Below, piece after piece: positions 27,214 to 35,309 of a DNA stretch of 64,000 nt. The translations under genes and the position numbers were made by a program. The stretch is from Lutibacter oricola (GTDB lineage: Bacteria > Bacteroidota > Bacteroidia > Flavobacteriales > Flavobacteriaceae): NCBI RefSeq assembly GCF_900106565.1, contig NZ_FNNJ01000001.1:124001-188000 (forward strand), given 5' to 3'. Below the pieces are notes generated by a model that was not told where the DNA came from, did no database searches, and saw only the letters and a program-made list of their open reading frames with translations. Position 1 is the first letter of the stretch; each line of letters starts with the position of its first letter.

Positions 27214-27221
27214 TAACTTTG
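27214..27221 (+). promoter_or_regulatory. -7 box of folB
   Basis: TAACTTTG is an exact TAnnTTTG match, 17 bases before the folB ATG. Confidence 0.5.
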
Positions 27222-27238
27222 CAATACAAAACACAATA

Positions 27239-27607
27239 ATGGGAACAATAAAAGTAAAAAACATACGTGTATATGCCTATCACGGTTGTTTAGTTGAAGA
27301 AGGAAAAATAGGTTCAGATTATAGAGTAGATGTAGCCGTAAAAGCCGATTTGTCAAAATCTGCAGTTTCAGATGAGCTAGAAGACACTGTAGATTATGTA
27401 CACTTAAACAAAATAGTAAAAGAAGAAATGGCTATACGTTCCAAACTATTAGAAGAAGTAGCCAAACGTATTTTAGATAGAATTTTAAGCGAAATAGCAA
27501 TTGTTAACGTAGCAAAAGTTGAAGTTTCAAAAATAAACCCGCCCATAGGTGGTAACGTAGCAATGGTTACTATAGAAATGATAAAACGACGAAAAGATTT
27601 GAAGTAA
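27239..27607 (+). CDS. folB: Dihydroneopterin aldolase
   Basis: A 122-residue enzyme of folate synthesis converting 7,8-dihydroneopterin to 6-hydroxymethyl-dihydropterin and glycolaldehyde. Motifs are VYAYHGCLVEEGKIGSDYRVDV at the N-terminus (catalytic Tyr and Glu region), DTVDYVHL, and KVEVSKINPPIGG near the end. The size is standard for an octameric FolB. It lies alone between glnS and tRNA-Cys. Confidence 0.93.
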   Translation: MGTIKVKNIRVYAYHGCLVEEGKIGSDYRVDVAVKADLSKSAVSDELEDTVDYVHLNKIVKEEMAIRSKLLEEVAKRILDRILSEIAIVNVAKVEVSKINPPIGGNVAMVTIEMIKRRKDLK

Positions 27608-27640
27608 AATAAGTAGATGCAACAATAATTAAAAAAAAAG

Positions 27641-27670
27641 TTGCCAACTTATTAAAATTAATTAAATTTG
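27641..27670 (+). promoter_or_regulatory. Promoter of tRNA-Cys
   Basis: A TTG (-33 element) at 27641 and an exact TAnnTTTG box (TAAATTTG, 27663-27670) are separated by 19 bases, the expected Bacteroidota arrangement. Transcription would begin about 10 bases before the tRNA. Confidence 0.65.
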
Positions 27671-27682
27671 CAATCCAATTAA

Positions 27683-27753
27683 GGCGTCGTGGCCGAGTGG
27701 CTAGGCTGGGCTCTGCAAAAGCTCCTACAGCGGTTCGAATCCGCTCGACGCCT
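27683..27753 (+). tRNA. tRNA-Cys (anticodon GCA)
   Basis: 71 bases. The acceptor stem is GGCGTCG/CGACGCC, the D stem GCC/GGC, the anticodon stem GGGCT/AGCTC with loop CTGCAAA (anticodon GCA), and the T arm AGCGG TTCGAAT CCGCT. The discriminator is T (U73), the identity base expected for tRNA-Cys. CCA is not encoded. Confidence 0.97.
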
Positions 27754-27757
27754 CAAC

Positions 27758-27786
27758 AAAACCAAAGCATTAGCTTTGGTTTTTTG
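27758..27786 (+). terminator. Terminator after tRNA-Cys
   Basis: Stem AACCAAAGC/GCTTTGGTT with loop ATTA, followed by a T run. Confidence 0.85.
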
Positions 27787-27799
27787 TTTTCTTTAACAT

Positions 27800-27828
27800 T
27801 TTGTTAAGTATAAAAACTTGTATATTTG
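27800..27828 (+). promoter_or_regulatory. Promoter of the MBL-fold hydrolase gene
   Basis: TTTG at 27800-27803 and TATATTTG (exact TAnnTTTG) at 27821-27828, 17 bases apart. The predicted leader is about 80 bases long. Confidence 0.6.
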
Positions 27829-27909
27829 TGAAAAAGTAAAAAATTTAACTAAAAACAGTATAAAAATTAACGTTTTAGTCATCTTTTTAACTTAAAATTG
27901 AATAAGCCC

Positions 27910-28770
27910 ATGAAAATTTATCCTATTGAAACCGGAAACTTTAAGTTAGATGGTGGAGCAATGTTTGGAGTAGTGCCAAAAACACTTTGGCAACGCACTA
28001 ACCCTGCAGATAGCAATAACTTAATAGATATGAGTATGAGAAGTATGCTTATTGAAGACGGTAATAGGTTAATTTTAATTGATACAGGAACAGGAAACAA
28101 ACAATCAGACAAGTTTTTTGGATATTATTACTTTTTTGGAGATTTTTCTTTAGACACATCATTAGCAAAACACGGTTTTCATAGAGATGATATTACCGAT
28201 GTTTTTTTAACACACCTACATTTCGATCATTGTGGTGGAGCCATTCAATGGAATAAAGACCGTACGGGTTACGAGCCTGCATTTAAAAATGCTAAATTTT
28301 GGTCTAATAAAAACCATTGGCAATGGGCTGTAGAACCTAATGTTAGAGAAAAAGCATCTTTTTTAAAAGAAAACATAAACCCTATTGAGGCTAGTGGGCA
28401 ATTAAACTTTGTAAATATTCCTAATGGAGATTTTGCGCAAAATACAGAACTTGGTTTCGATATTTTATTTGCAGATGGACATACGGAAAAGCAAATGATT
28501 CCACACATTCAATATAAAAATAAAACCATTGTTTTTATGGCCGATCTGTTACCAACAGTTGGTCATATTCCATTACCATACGTAATGGGTTATGATACAC
28601 GTCCGTTATTAACTATGGACGAGAAAGCAACGTTTTTAAACAAAGCAGCAGATAATAACTACTTGCTATTTTTAGAGCATGATGCACATAACGAGTTGTG
28701 TACACTTAAACATACCGAAAAAGGCGTTCGATTGAACGAAACATATAAATTTAACGAAGTATTTAACTAA
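27910..28770 (+). CDS. MBL-fold metallo-hydrolase
   Basis: A 286-residue beta-lactamase-fold hydrolase. I use the ATG at 27910; an in-frame TTG 12 bases upstream adds four residues. The metal-binding motif is THLHFDHCGG (HxHxDH), with further ligands in ADGHTEKQM and LEHDAHNE. There is no signal peptide, so it is cytoplasmic. The N-terminal layout (YPIETGNFKLDGGAMFG...PKTLW) is like quorum-quenching lactonase or related MBL proteins in Bacteroidota, but the substrate is not determined. Confidence 0.85.
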   Translation: MKIYPIETGNFKLDGGAMFGVVPKTLWQRTNPADSNNLIDMSMRSMLIEDGNRLILIDTGTGNKQSDKFFGYYYFFGDFSLDTSLAKHGFHRDDITDVFLTHLHFDHCGGAIQWNKDRTGYEPAFKNAKFWSNKNHWQWAVEPNVREKASFLKENINPIEASGQLNFVNIPNGDFAQNTELGFDILFADGHTEKQMIPHIQYKNKTIVFMADLLPTVGHIPLPYVMGYDTRPLLTMDEKATFLNKAADNNYLLFLEHDAHNELCTLKHTEKGVRLNETYKFNEVFN

Positions 28771-28784
28771 ATAATTTAATAGAA

Positions 28785-30428
28785 ATGAGAATTTTAAAAT
28801 CAGTTTCTGTTGCAGTTTTAGCAACAGCTACATTAGCAAGTTGTAGTTCACTTAAAAACATGGCAGTACCTGCTATGGACACTTCAGTTGCTTTAAAATC
28901 TGCAAAAACAGTAGAATTAAGCGATAAAGATTTTAATCACTGGGCGCACAGAGACTTAGTTTCAGACACTGTACCAGGAATGAGCTTGGCAAAAGCATAT
29001 AAATTTATTGAAGGAAAAGAAAGTACACAAGTAATTGTTGGTGTAATTGATTCTGGAATTGATATTGAGCACGAAGATTTAAAAAATGTACTTTGGACAA
29101 ACCCAAAAGAAATTGCTGGAAACAATATTGATGACGATAAAAATGGATATGTAGATGATGTTTATGGATGGAACTTTTTAGGAGGTGACAGTGTAGATGC
29201 TCCAGAACAATTAGAAATTACTCGTTTATATGCAAAAGCTAAAAAACGTTTTGAAGGTAAAACTTTAGAAACTGTTAGTGCAGATGAAAAAGCAGATTTC
29301 GAAATGTTTAAAAAGTACGAAAAAGGCTACGAAGCTTCTTCAAAAAGATTTTTTGGTACTATGACGCGTTTAAAGCAAATAGAAGAAAATTATACAGCTG
29401 TTAAAAAGTTTTTAGGTAAAGACAAAATCGAACTTAAAGATTTACAAGCAGTAAAAACAGGAGATAAAAAGTTACAAGCTCAAATTGGAGATGTTTTAAG
29501 TATGTTTAACCGAGGTTTAACTGAAGATGCGTTTAATGAGTACTATGATTCTCAAAAGAAAAACAAAAACTATAGTTTAGATTTTGATGGTAGAGCCATT
29601 GTAGGTGATAATCCAAACGATATTAATGATGTTGTTTACGGTAACGGAAATGTTATTGGTTCTAAAGATGTTGAATCTCACGGAACACACGTTTCTGGTA
29701 TTATTTTAGCTGAAAGAGGAAATGGAATTGGATTAGATGGTGTTGCAAATAACGCTGTATTAATGTCTGTAAGAGCTGTGCCAGATGGTGATGAGCGTGA
29801 TAAAGATGTTGCTTTAGCAATTAGATATGCTGTAGATAATGGAGCAAAAGTAATTAATATGAGTTTTGGTAAAAGCTGGTCTCCAAATCCAGAATGGGTT
29901 TTTGACGCTTTTAAATATGCTGAAAAACATGATGTATTATTAGTACATGCTGCAGGTAACGATCATAAAGATATTGATGTTAAAGAAAACTGGCCAAATG
30001 ATACGAATGATAAAATTAATGAGTTATGCGATAACGTATTAACTATTGGAGCAATGAGTTCTAGTTATAACGAAAACATTCCTGCTACATTTAGTAACTA
30101 CGGTGCAAGAAATGTAGATATTTTTGCTCCTGGTGTGCAAATCTATTCTACGGTTCCTAAAAACGAATACGCTCGTTACAATGGTACTTCAATGGCATCG
30201 CCAGAAGCTGCTGGTGTTGCAACTTTAATAAGAAGTTATTACCCAGAACTTTCTGCAAGTCAAGTAAAACACATTATTATGAATTCAGGTACTGAAATTG
30301 ATATGGATGTATTACTTCCAGGCGGTGATGGTAAAAAAGTAAAATTCTCAAGTTTATCTGTTTCAGGTAAGGTAGTTAATGCATACAATGCGTTAGTTTT
30401 AGCTGATAAAATGGTAAACGGAAAATAA
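28785..30428 (+). CDS. Subtilisin-like (S8) peptidase lipoprotein with large insert
   Basis: A 547-residue lipoprotein (signal ending ATLASC, Cys20). The catalytic triad is Asp89 (GVIDSGIDIEHED), His299 (ESHGTHVSG) and Ser469 (NGTSMASPEAAG). The oxyanion Asn is in HAAGNDH. Asp and His are 210 residues apart, far more than the roughly 30-40 of subtilisin. The insert (about 105-295) is charged and helical with an acidic DDDKNGYVDD loop at its start that could bind calcium. It is likely envelope-anchored. It lies 14 bases after the MBL gene and has its own terminator. Confidence 0.92.
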   Translation: MRILKSVSVAVLATATLASCSSLKNMAVPAMDTSVALKSAKTVELSDKDFNHWAHRDLVSDTVPGMSLAKAYKFIEGKESTQVIVGVIDSGIDIEHEDLKNVLWTNPKEIAGNNIDDDKNGYVDDVYGWNFLGGDSVDAPEQLEITRLYAKAKKRFEGKTLETVSADEKADFEMFKKYEKGYEASSKRFFGTMTRLKQIEENYTAVKKFLGKDKIELKDLQAVKTGDKKLQAQIGDVLSMFNRGLTEDAFNEYYDSQKKNKNYSLDFDGRAIVGDNPNDINDVVYGNGNVIGSKDVESHGTHVSGIILAERGNGIGLDGVANNAVLMSVRAVPDGDERDKDVALAIRYAVDNGAKVINMSFGKSWSPNPEWVFDAFKYAEKHDVLLVHAAGNDHKDIDVKENWPNDTNDKINELCDNVLTIGAMSSSYNENIPATFSNYGARNVDIFAPGVQIYSTVPKNEYARYNGTSMASPEAAGVATLIRSYYPELSASQVKHIIMNSGTEIDMDVLLPGGDGKKVKFSSLSVSGKVVNAYNALVLADKMVNGK

Positions 30429-30446
30429 TATTTATAATATTCTGTT

Positions 30447-30479
30447 AAAAAGCGCTCTTATTGTAAGAGCGCTTTTTTT
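30447..30479 (+). terminator. Terminator after the S8 peptidase gene
   Basis: Stem AAAGCGCTCTTA/TAAGAGCGCTTT with loop TTG and T7. Confidence 0.9.
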
Positions 30480-30522
30480 GTTTTAGAACCATTTTTTATA
30501 TTGCAACCACAATAAAAAATTT

Positions 30523-32355
30523 ATGCAAAAGTTATTTTTACTACTATTTATTTCAACAACAATTTTAACAGCACAAACCAATCCAAATTATTGGCAACAG
30601 CATGTAGATTATACAATGAATGTTGATGTAGATGCTGAAAATTATCAATATACCGGAACTCAAAAATTAGTATATACAAATAATTCACCAGATGTTTTAG
30701 ATAAGGTATTCTATCATTTATATTTTAATGCATTTCAACCCGGAAGTGAAATGGATTTAAGGCTTCAAAATATAGTTGATCCTGACTATAGAATGGTTAC
30801 TAATATTGGTACTAAAGAAAATCCAATTTACGAAAGTAGAATAGCAAAATTAAAACAAAATGAAATTGGTTTTTTGAAAGTGAAATCGTTAAAACAAAAC
30901 GGAAAAGAGGTTGATTATTTTGTTGAAGGTACCGTTTTAGAAGTAACTTTAAATAAAGCTATAGAGCCAGGCGAAATAGTAACATTTAATATGGAGTTTG
31001 AAGGTCAATTACCTAGCCATATTAGAAGAGCTGGTAGAAATAGCGAAGATGGTATTGCACTTTCTATGGCGCAATGGTATCCAAAAATGGCGGAGTATGA
31101 TTTTGAAGGTTGGCAAGCGCACCCATATATTGGTAGAGAGTTTCAGGGTGTTTGGGGTAATTTTGATGTAAAAATTTCAATAGATAAAAAGTACACCATT
31201 GCTAGTACAGGCTACTTACAAAACCCACAAGAAATTGGACACGGATACGAAGACACTTCAAAAAAAATTATAAAACAACAGCAAGGCAATAAATTAACGT
31301 GGCATTTTGTTGCACCTAAAGTTCATGATTTTACGTGGGCTGCAGATGCTAATTATAAACACGATGTTAGAGAAACAAAGTGTGGTGTAACTCTTCATTT
31401 CTTTTATAAAAATGAAGGTAAATATAAAAAGGCTTGGAAAGAAGTGCAGCCTTATACAGAGAAAGCTTTAGATTATTTTAATGAACATATTGGCCCGTAT
31501 CCTTGGAAGCAATATTCTGTAATTCAAGGTGGAGATGGAGGTATGGAGTATGCTATGTGCACTTTATTGGCTGGAGGTGAAAAATTAGGCCATATTGTTG
31601 GTACATTATATCACGAGTTGGCGCATTCTTGGTTTCAGCAATTATTAGCTTCAAATGAAAGTAAACACTCGTGGATGGATGAAGGTTTTACTACCTATAT
31701 TTCAACTTTAGCTTCAAATAAAATAATAAAAAAAGGTTCTGATAAGCCAACAAATGATGATTATTTAGGGTATTTCTATGCCGTAAAAAATAATATTGAA
31801 GAGCCTTTAACTACACACGCAGATAGGTTTAATACAAATGTTGCTTTTAGCATTGGTAGTTATACAAAAGGAAGCATGTTTTTAACACAGCTAAATTATA
31901 TTATTGGTGAAGAAAATACTGCAAATACACTAAAAAAATTCTATTCAGATTTTAAATTTACGCACCCAACACCAAACGATATAAAACGTACTGCTGAAAA
32001 GGTTTCTGGCTTGCATTTAGATTGGTATTTAAACGAATGGATTGAAACTGTGAACACAATAGATTATGCTGTTGCAAAAGTTGATAAAAACAGTGTTAAA
32101 TTAGCTAGAGTTGGACAAATGCCAATGCCAATAGATGTTAGTGTTACTTATGTTGATGGTAGTAGCGAAGATTTTTACATTCCGTTAAATTTAATGCGTG
32201 GAGAAAAACCAACTTCAGCAACTATTTTAAAAGATTGGGCTTGGGGAAAACCTACCTATTCTTTTGTCACTAAAAAAGAAATTAAAACTGTAGAAATAGA
32301 TGTATCAGGTTTAATGGCTGATGTTGATAGGAGCAATAATTTTTTGAATAAATAG
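30523..32355 (+). CDS. M1-family metallopeptidase (aminopeptidase), exported
   Basis: A 610-residue protein with a cleavable signal (MQKLFLLLFISTTILTAQ). The zinc site is HELAH (364-368) with the third ligand Glu387 in WMDEGFTTY. The exopeptidase motif GGMEY is at 339-343. It probably removes N-terminal residues from peptides in the periplasm. The gene ends 10 bases from the convergent histidine kinase gene. Confidence 0.92.
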   Translation: MQKLFLLLFISTTILTAQTNPNYWQQHVDYTMNVDVDAENYQYTGTQKLVYTNNSPDVLDKVFYHLYFNAFQPGSEMDLRLQNIVDPDYRMVTNIGTKENPIYESRIAKLKQNEIGFLKVKSLKQNGKEVDYFVEGTVLEVTLNKAIEPGEIVTFNMEFEGQLPSHIRRAGRNSEDGIALSMAQWYPKMAEYDFEGWQAHPYIGREFQGVWGNFDVKISIDKKYTIASTGYLQNPQEIGHGYEDTSKKIIKQQQGNKLTWHFVAPKVHDFTWAADANYKHDVRETKCGVTLHFFYKNEGKYKKAWKEVQPYTEKALDYFNEHIGPYPWKQYSVIQGGDGGMEYAMCTLLAGGEKLGHIVGTLYHELAHSWFQQLLASNESKHSWMDEGFTTYISTLASNKIIKKGSDKPTNDDYLGYFYAVKNNIEEPLTTHADRFNTNVAFSIGSYTKGSMFLTQLNYIIGEENTANTLKKFYSDFKFTHPTPNDIKRTAEKVSGLHLDWYLNEWIETVNTIDYAVAKVDKNSVKLARVGQMPMPIDVSVTYVDGSSEDFYIPLNLMRGEKPTSATILKDWAWGKPTYSFVTKKEIKTVEIDVSGLMADVDRSNNFLNK

Positions 32356-32365
32356 AAGCGTTTAG

Positions 32366-33568
32366 TTATTTTGAAATTGTAAATATAAATTTAGCTCCTT
32401 TACCAATTTCAGATTGGACTTTGATTTCTCCTCCACTTTTTTCAACTAAATTTTTAACAGTTGCTAGGCCAATACCATTGCCAGACACTCCAAATTTATC
32501 TTTTAATGAAACAACTTCGAAAATTTTGAATATTTGTTTATGGTGCTTAAATTCTATACCTGGACCATTGTCTTGAATATAAAAATTATAAAATAAATCG
32601 TTTTCTTGAATACCAATTTCAAGTTCAACTACTTTTTTATTACTATATTTTATAGCATTTGAAATAAGGTTAACTAAAATTTGTTCAATAACAACTCTAT
32701 TTATGTGAATTTTAGTAAGGTTAGATTTTATATTGATTTTTAAGTTTTTTTCATAAGAGAAAATAGTTTTAATACCATCTATTAATACTGTTAAACTTAA
32801 ATCAGTTTTTTTCTTTTTTAGGAAATTTTCACTTTTACTATTTTCTAATAAACCATCAATTAATCGAGTTAGTTTGTTTGATGCATTCTCAATTACATTT
32901 AACATTGAAACTCCTTTTTTGTCAATTTTTGTTGCGTATTTTTCAGTAAACAATTTTGTTAAACTTGAAATTCCTATTAATGGAGATTTTAGGTCGTGCG
33001 CTGTTATTGATGCGAATTTTTCTAAGGTTTTATTTTTTTCTTCTAATATAAAAAGAGATTTTTCCAATTCACTTTTACTTTTTCTAAGGTAAAGTAAATT
33101 CATTACTTGATTAGATAAAGCTCTAAGTGTTTTTAGTTGTTTTTTAGTTAAAGATTTAGGTTTGTTATCTATAACACATAATGTACCTAAAGAAAAACCA
33201 TCAGAAGTTGTTAAGGGAACACCTGCGTAAAAAACAACATTTGGATTTCCTAAAACTAAGGGGTTGTCATGAAACCTTTCATCTATTCTAGCATCTTTTA
33301 CAATAAATATTTCTTCTGGCTCATTTATGGCGTGAGCGCAAAACGCATGTTCTCTTTTTGTTTCTGTAGCATTGAGTCCGTGGTTTGATTTAAACCATTG
33401 TCTATTTTTATCAATTAAACTAATTAAAGAAATTGGTGTATTGCAAATTTCTGAAGCAATAGCTGTTAAGTTATCGTAATCCGATTCTGAAATTGTATCT
33501 AATATTGAAAAAGAATTTAATTTATTAATTCTTTCTTTTTCATTTTTAGGAATTTTAGGAGATAACAT
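32366..33568 (-). CDS. Cytoplasmic GAF-domain sensor histidine kinase
   Basis: A 400-residue protein with no membrane segment. Residues about 20-160 are a GAF domain (SLIDKNRQWFKS, REHAFCAHAI, PLTTSDGFSLGTLCVID). A short coiled coil leads to the H box (FASITAHDLKSPL) and then the HATPase domain with N (LVNLISNAIKYSN), G1 (DNGPGIE) and G2 (GNGIGLA) boxes. The GAF type is the one often linked to light- or redox-sensing kinases, but the ligand is unknown. No response regulator is adjacent, so its partner is elsewhere. Confidence 0.9.
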   Translation of the reverse strand: MLSPKIPKNEKERINKLNSFSILDTISESDYDNLTAIASEICNTPISLISLIDKNRQWFKSNHGLNATETKREHAFCAHAINEPEEIFIVKDARIDERFHDNPLVLGNPNVVFYAGVPLTTSDGFSLGTLCVIDNKPKSLTKKQLKTLRALSNQVMNLLYLRKSKSELEKSLFILEEKNKTLEKFASITAHDLKSPLIGISSLTKLFTEKYATKIDKKGVSMLNVIENASNKLTRLIDGLLENSKSENFLKKKKTDLSLTVLIDGIKTIFSYEKNLKINIKSNLTKIHINRVVIEQILVNLISNAIKYSNKKVVELEIGIQENDLFYNFYIQDNGPGIEFKHHKQIFKIFEVVSLKDKFGVSGNGIGLATVKNLVEKSGGEIKVQSEIGKGAKFIFTISK

Positions 33569-33613
33569 TTTGTAAATGTATTTAAAAATAACATGTAAAT
33601 GTAAGGTTTAATT

Positions 33614-33823
33614 TTAAGAATTAAGTAGTACCCATTTTACACGTCCAACTTCACCAGTATCTAATAAAACTTTTATGCCGTGCGGATGCGTTGGTGATTT
33701 AGTTAAAAGGCGTTTTACAAATCCTTCGGTTAATTCGCCAGAACGTTGATGGTGTTTTTGAACAATTTCAACTTCGCTACCTATTTGAATGTTTTTACGG
33801 TATTTTCCGCTTAATTTCTCCAT
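33614..33823 (-). CDS. YwbE family protein
   Basis: A 69-residue protein matching the YwbE/DUF2196 family by IQIGSEVEIVQKHHQRSGELTEG and TKSPTHPHGIKV...GEVGRV. The family is a small basic beta-barrel-like fold, possibly nucleic-acid binding; the function is not established. It is transcribed alone. Confidence 0.85.
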   Translation of the reverse strand: MEKLSGKYRKNIQIGSEVEIVQKHHQRSGELTEGFVKRLLTKSPTHPHGIKVLLDTGEVGRVKWVLLNS

Positions 33824-33878
33824 ATGGCAAATTTAACTTTTTTAGTTATAAACCAATAAATAGAGTTTTAAAAGATTA

Positions 33879-34466
33879 CTATATTTCTATAACTGTTGTA
33901 TTTGAAATTGTATCGTGCCAACCACCGTTTTCTCCAAATAGAAAAGAAAAAGCATCGAAAGGTATAAAACGACAAATTGAACGTATAAAAATTGTTTTAA
34001 AATCTGGTTTGTTTCCAAATTCATCTACAACCTTGGTTTTAGTAACAAATTTTCCAACTGAACGACCAAAAACACCTTCAAAAAACAGAAAATATACCAT
34101 ACCTGCCGTAAATGCAATAATGTAACCAAATGCATTGGTATCGAAGATGTGAGCAGAACTTGGAGAAAAAATAGATATAATAATTCCTAATGAGAAAGCA
34201 AATGCAAACGCAAATAAATACAGAAAAAATAAATCGATAATATGATTTACAAATCGTTTAGATTGACTTGCAGATTTATTAACAATAAAATTCTCTTTTG
34301 AAGAAGCTTCAATTTTGCTCTTTAATTCTGGGTTTTCAATATAGTTTTCGCAAGTTTTTTCAAAGTCTGCAATTTCATTGGTAAGTTCGCAAATAATTCC
34401 TTTATTCGAATCAAAATTTTGGTGGTTACACGCTTTACAAAACGTTAAGTGGTATTCTCTATTCAT
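33879..34466 (-). CDS. RDD family membrane protein with N-terminal Cys cluster
   Basis: A 195-residue protein. The N-terminus (Cys10, Cys13, Cys27, Cys39) looks like a small zinc-binding domain. From about residue 70 come three to four hydrophobic segments with RFVNHIIDLFFL, the Arg-Asp entry of the RDD family, and later SVGKFVTKTKVVDEFG. RDD proteins are implicated in ion or Na+/H+ transport in some bacteria, but no substrate is known here. Confidence 0.8.
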   Translation of the reverse strand: MNREYHLTFCKACNHQNFDSNKGIICELTNEIADFEKTCENYIENPELKSKIEASSKENFIVNKSASQSKRFVNHIIDLFFLYLFAFAFAFSLGIIISIFSPSSAHIFDTNAFGYIIAFTAGMVYFLFFEGVFGRSVGKFVTKTKVVDEFGNKPDFKTIFIRSICRFIPFDAFSFLFGENGGWHDTISNTTVIEI

Positions 34467-34544
34467 AAGTTTAGCAATTTTAACTCAAAAGTAGATTAGA
34501 GAATTAGAGATTCCTATGATATTTGTCAAATGTGAAATTTATAG

Positions 34545-34928
34545 TTAGTTTACAAAACCAAAATAGGCAAATATTAACCCAAAAATTAGCACTAATGGGG
34601 TTAATATTTTTGTTACGTTTCCATTATTAAATAAAGGCTTAAAAAAAGTGATTGTACTCGGAAATGCTAAAAGTAAAACCCCTTTAATTAATGCTACCCA
34701 ACCAATTATTGTAATAATTACGGTCCAATTTTTTACCCAATAATTATGATTTTCAACAATAAAAAAGCCAATAATAATGGCAATTATACCACCTAAAATA
34801 ATATAAGTAGCATCATTTAAAAGTTTAAGAATTACTTTTCGATAGTAATTGCTATTTACAATTAAACCAACACCAAAAGCTAAATAAATAACAGCTATTA
34901 TTTTTGCTATAAAAATTGAAAGTTCCAT
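34545..34928 (-). CDS. Small four-helix membrane protein, unrecognised
   Basis: A 127-residue hydrophobic protein with about four predicted membrane segments (around 3-23, 38-58, 68-90, 105-125) and short charged loops. I do not recognise the family with certainty. It lies 78 bases upstream of the RDD gene on the same strand and may be co-transcribed with it. Confidence 0.6.
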   Translation of the reverse strand: MELSIFIAKIIAVIYLAFGVGLIVNSNYYRKVILKLLNDATYIILGGIIAIIIGFFIVENHNYWVKNWTVIITIIGWVALIKGVLLLAFPSTITFFKPLFNNGNVTKILTPLVLIFGLIFAYFGFVN

Positions 34929-35079
34929 AATGTGTACAGTTAACTTTTAAACTAATTTTTGTTTTTTAATAAGCTTGGTTGGTTAAAGTTACAAAATATT
35001 TTTTTCTAGAAATAGTTACTTTATTTAAAATAAGATGTTTATTGTTTTTATTTACAATAATTCTTAATGAAACAATTTG

Positions 35080-35087
35080 TATTTTTG
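35080..35087 (+). promoter_or_regulatory. -7 box upstream of a small Cys/Lys-rich gene
   Basis: TATTTTTG matches TAnnTTTG exactly, 32 bases before the TTG start at 35120. Confidence 0.45.
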
Positions 35088-35119
35088 TGCGCACTTAAAA
35101 TTTAAACTCAACTTTATAA

Positions 35120-35260
35120 TTGGCTAAGGATATTTTTAACTACGAATTTGATTGGAAGAAACTTCTGAAAAAAAAATCAAAGAAAAAGGTTAAGGATGTT
35201 TGTTGTGAAAAATATAAAAAGAAGGGTGAAAAAAAATGTAAAAGTTGTCCTAACCGTTAG
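35120..35260 (+). CDS. Small Lys-rich protein with C-terminal Cys motif (TTG start)
   Basis: A 46-residue reading frame (TTG start, TAG at 35258-35260). It begins AKDIFNYEFDWKKLLKKK, then a lysine stretch, and ends with DVCCEKYKKKGEKKC followed by KSCPNR. The cysteine set CC...C-x2-C could bind a metal. The pattern 'VCCEKYKKG..CKxCP' resembles small conserved hypothetical proteins of Bacteroidota. It has a -7 box upstream and sits before the ClC gene. The function is unknown; the TTG is the best start because no ATG lies in frame. Confidence 0.6.
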   Translation: MAKDIFNYEFDWKKLLKKKSKKKVKDVCCEKYKKKGEKKCKSCPNR

Positions 35261-35309
35261 TGATTTTCTTTAAATCAATAATTTGCAACTTCTTTTTTAC
35301 AAAAAATAG

